This document shows, piece after piece, positions 41,963 through 41,974 of a stretch of DNA of 41,974 bases (position 1 is its first letter; each line of letters starts with the position of its first letter). Where the stretch lies: the NCBI GenBank assembly GCA_905372135.1, contig CAJPNS010000003.1, positions 1-41,974 on the forward strand, in the 5' to 3' direction. The notes under the pieces were generated by a model. That model made no database searches. It was not told the DNA's origin and saw nothing but the letters and a program-made list of their open reading frames with translations. A program made the position numbers and the translations under genes. The stretch comes from Porphyromonadaceae bacterium. GTDB taxonomy: Bacteria > Bacteroidota > Bacteroidia > Bacteroidales > Paludibacteraceae.

Positions 41963-41974
41963 TTTGTGTGCGGC

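Overview
The window looks like chromosomal core DNA from a member of the Bacteroidales (Bacteroidota). Many genes are preceded by the Bacteroidota-type promoter (a TTG-containing -33 box, then TAnnTTTG about 19-21 bases later). There is no obvious dependence on Shine-Dalgarno sites. The gene content also fits: a Bacteroidota-type Rpb6/omega subunit, carboxynorspermidine decarboxylase, PorT and GldD of the type IX secretion/gliding machinery, and a cargo protein with a type IX C-terminal tail. I cannot place the genus. There are no rRNA genes, insertion sequences, phage genes or CRISPR arrays; the one tRNA is tRNA-Ser(CGA).

Layout. 1-3461 (minus): ispG, deoC, a VanZ-like membrane protein, a LolA-like carrier and a FabZ-like hotdog protein cut by the left edge, in one tightly packed run. 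3552-3641: tRNA-Ser. 3647-8583 (minus): nspC, glmS, tadA, tyrS. 8584-9277: a gene-poor stretch with two structured segments. 9278-17466 (plus): omega-amidase, thrS-bamD, rpoZ, fadD, a flavin reductase, an outer-membrane barrel and a ZIP metal transporter. 17603-18387 (minus): a secreted protein broken by one base in a homopolymer. 18587-24879 (plus): rimP-nusA-infB and rplM-rpsI, both with structured leaders. 24996-27765 (minus): purB-guaB. 27980-36222 (plus): two HU-like genes (the second fused to a membrane segment and a LysM domain), a large surface protein, glyA, a CYTH protein, porT and an M16 peptidase. 36255-36480: a probable small RNA gene. 36698-41851 (minus): purF, an orphan lipoprotein, pta-purC and gldD.

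How it fits together. Most genes are housekeeping: translation (thrS, tyrS, tadA, rimP, nusA, infB, rplM, rpsI), purine synthesis (purB, guaB, purF, purC), cell envelope (glmS, bamD, lolA-like, porT, gldD), isoprenoids (ispG), acetate/acyl metabolism (pta, fadD) and one-carbon supply (glyA). The most unusual items are the HU/HU-TM-LysM pair, which could tie the nucleoid to the envelope; RNA elements in front of rplM, rimP and purB; a promoter-and-terminator-bounded small RNA; and an IspG lacking the large insert I expect in this phylum. All assignments come from reading the sequence; no database search was run.
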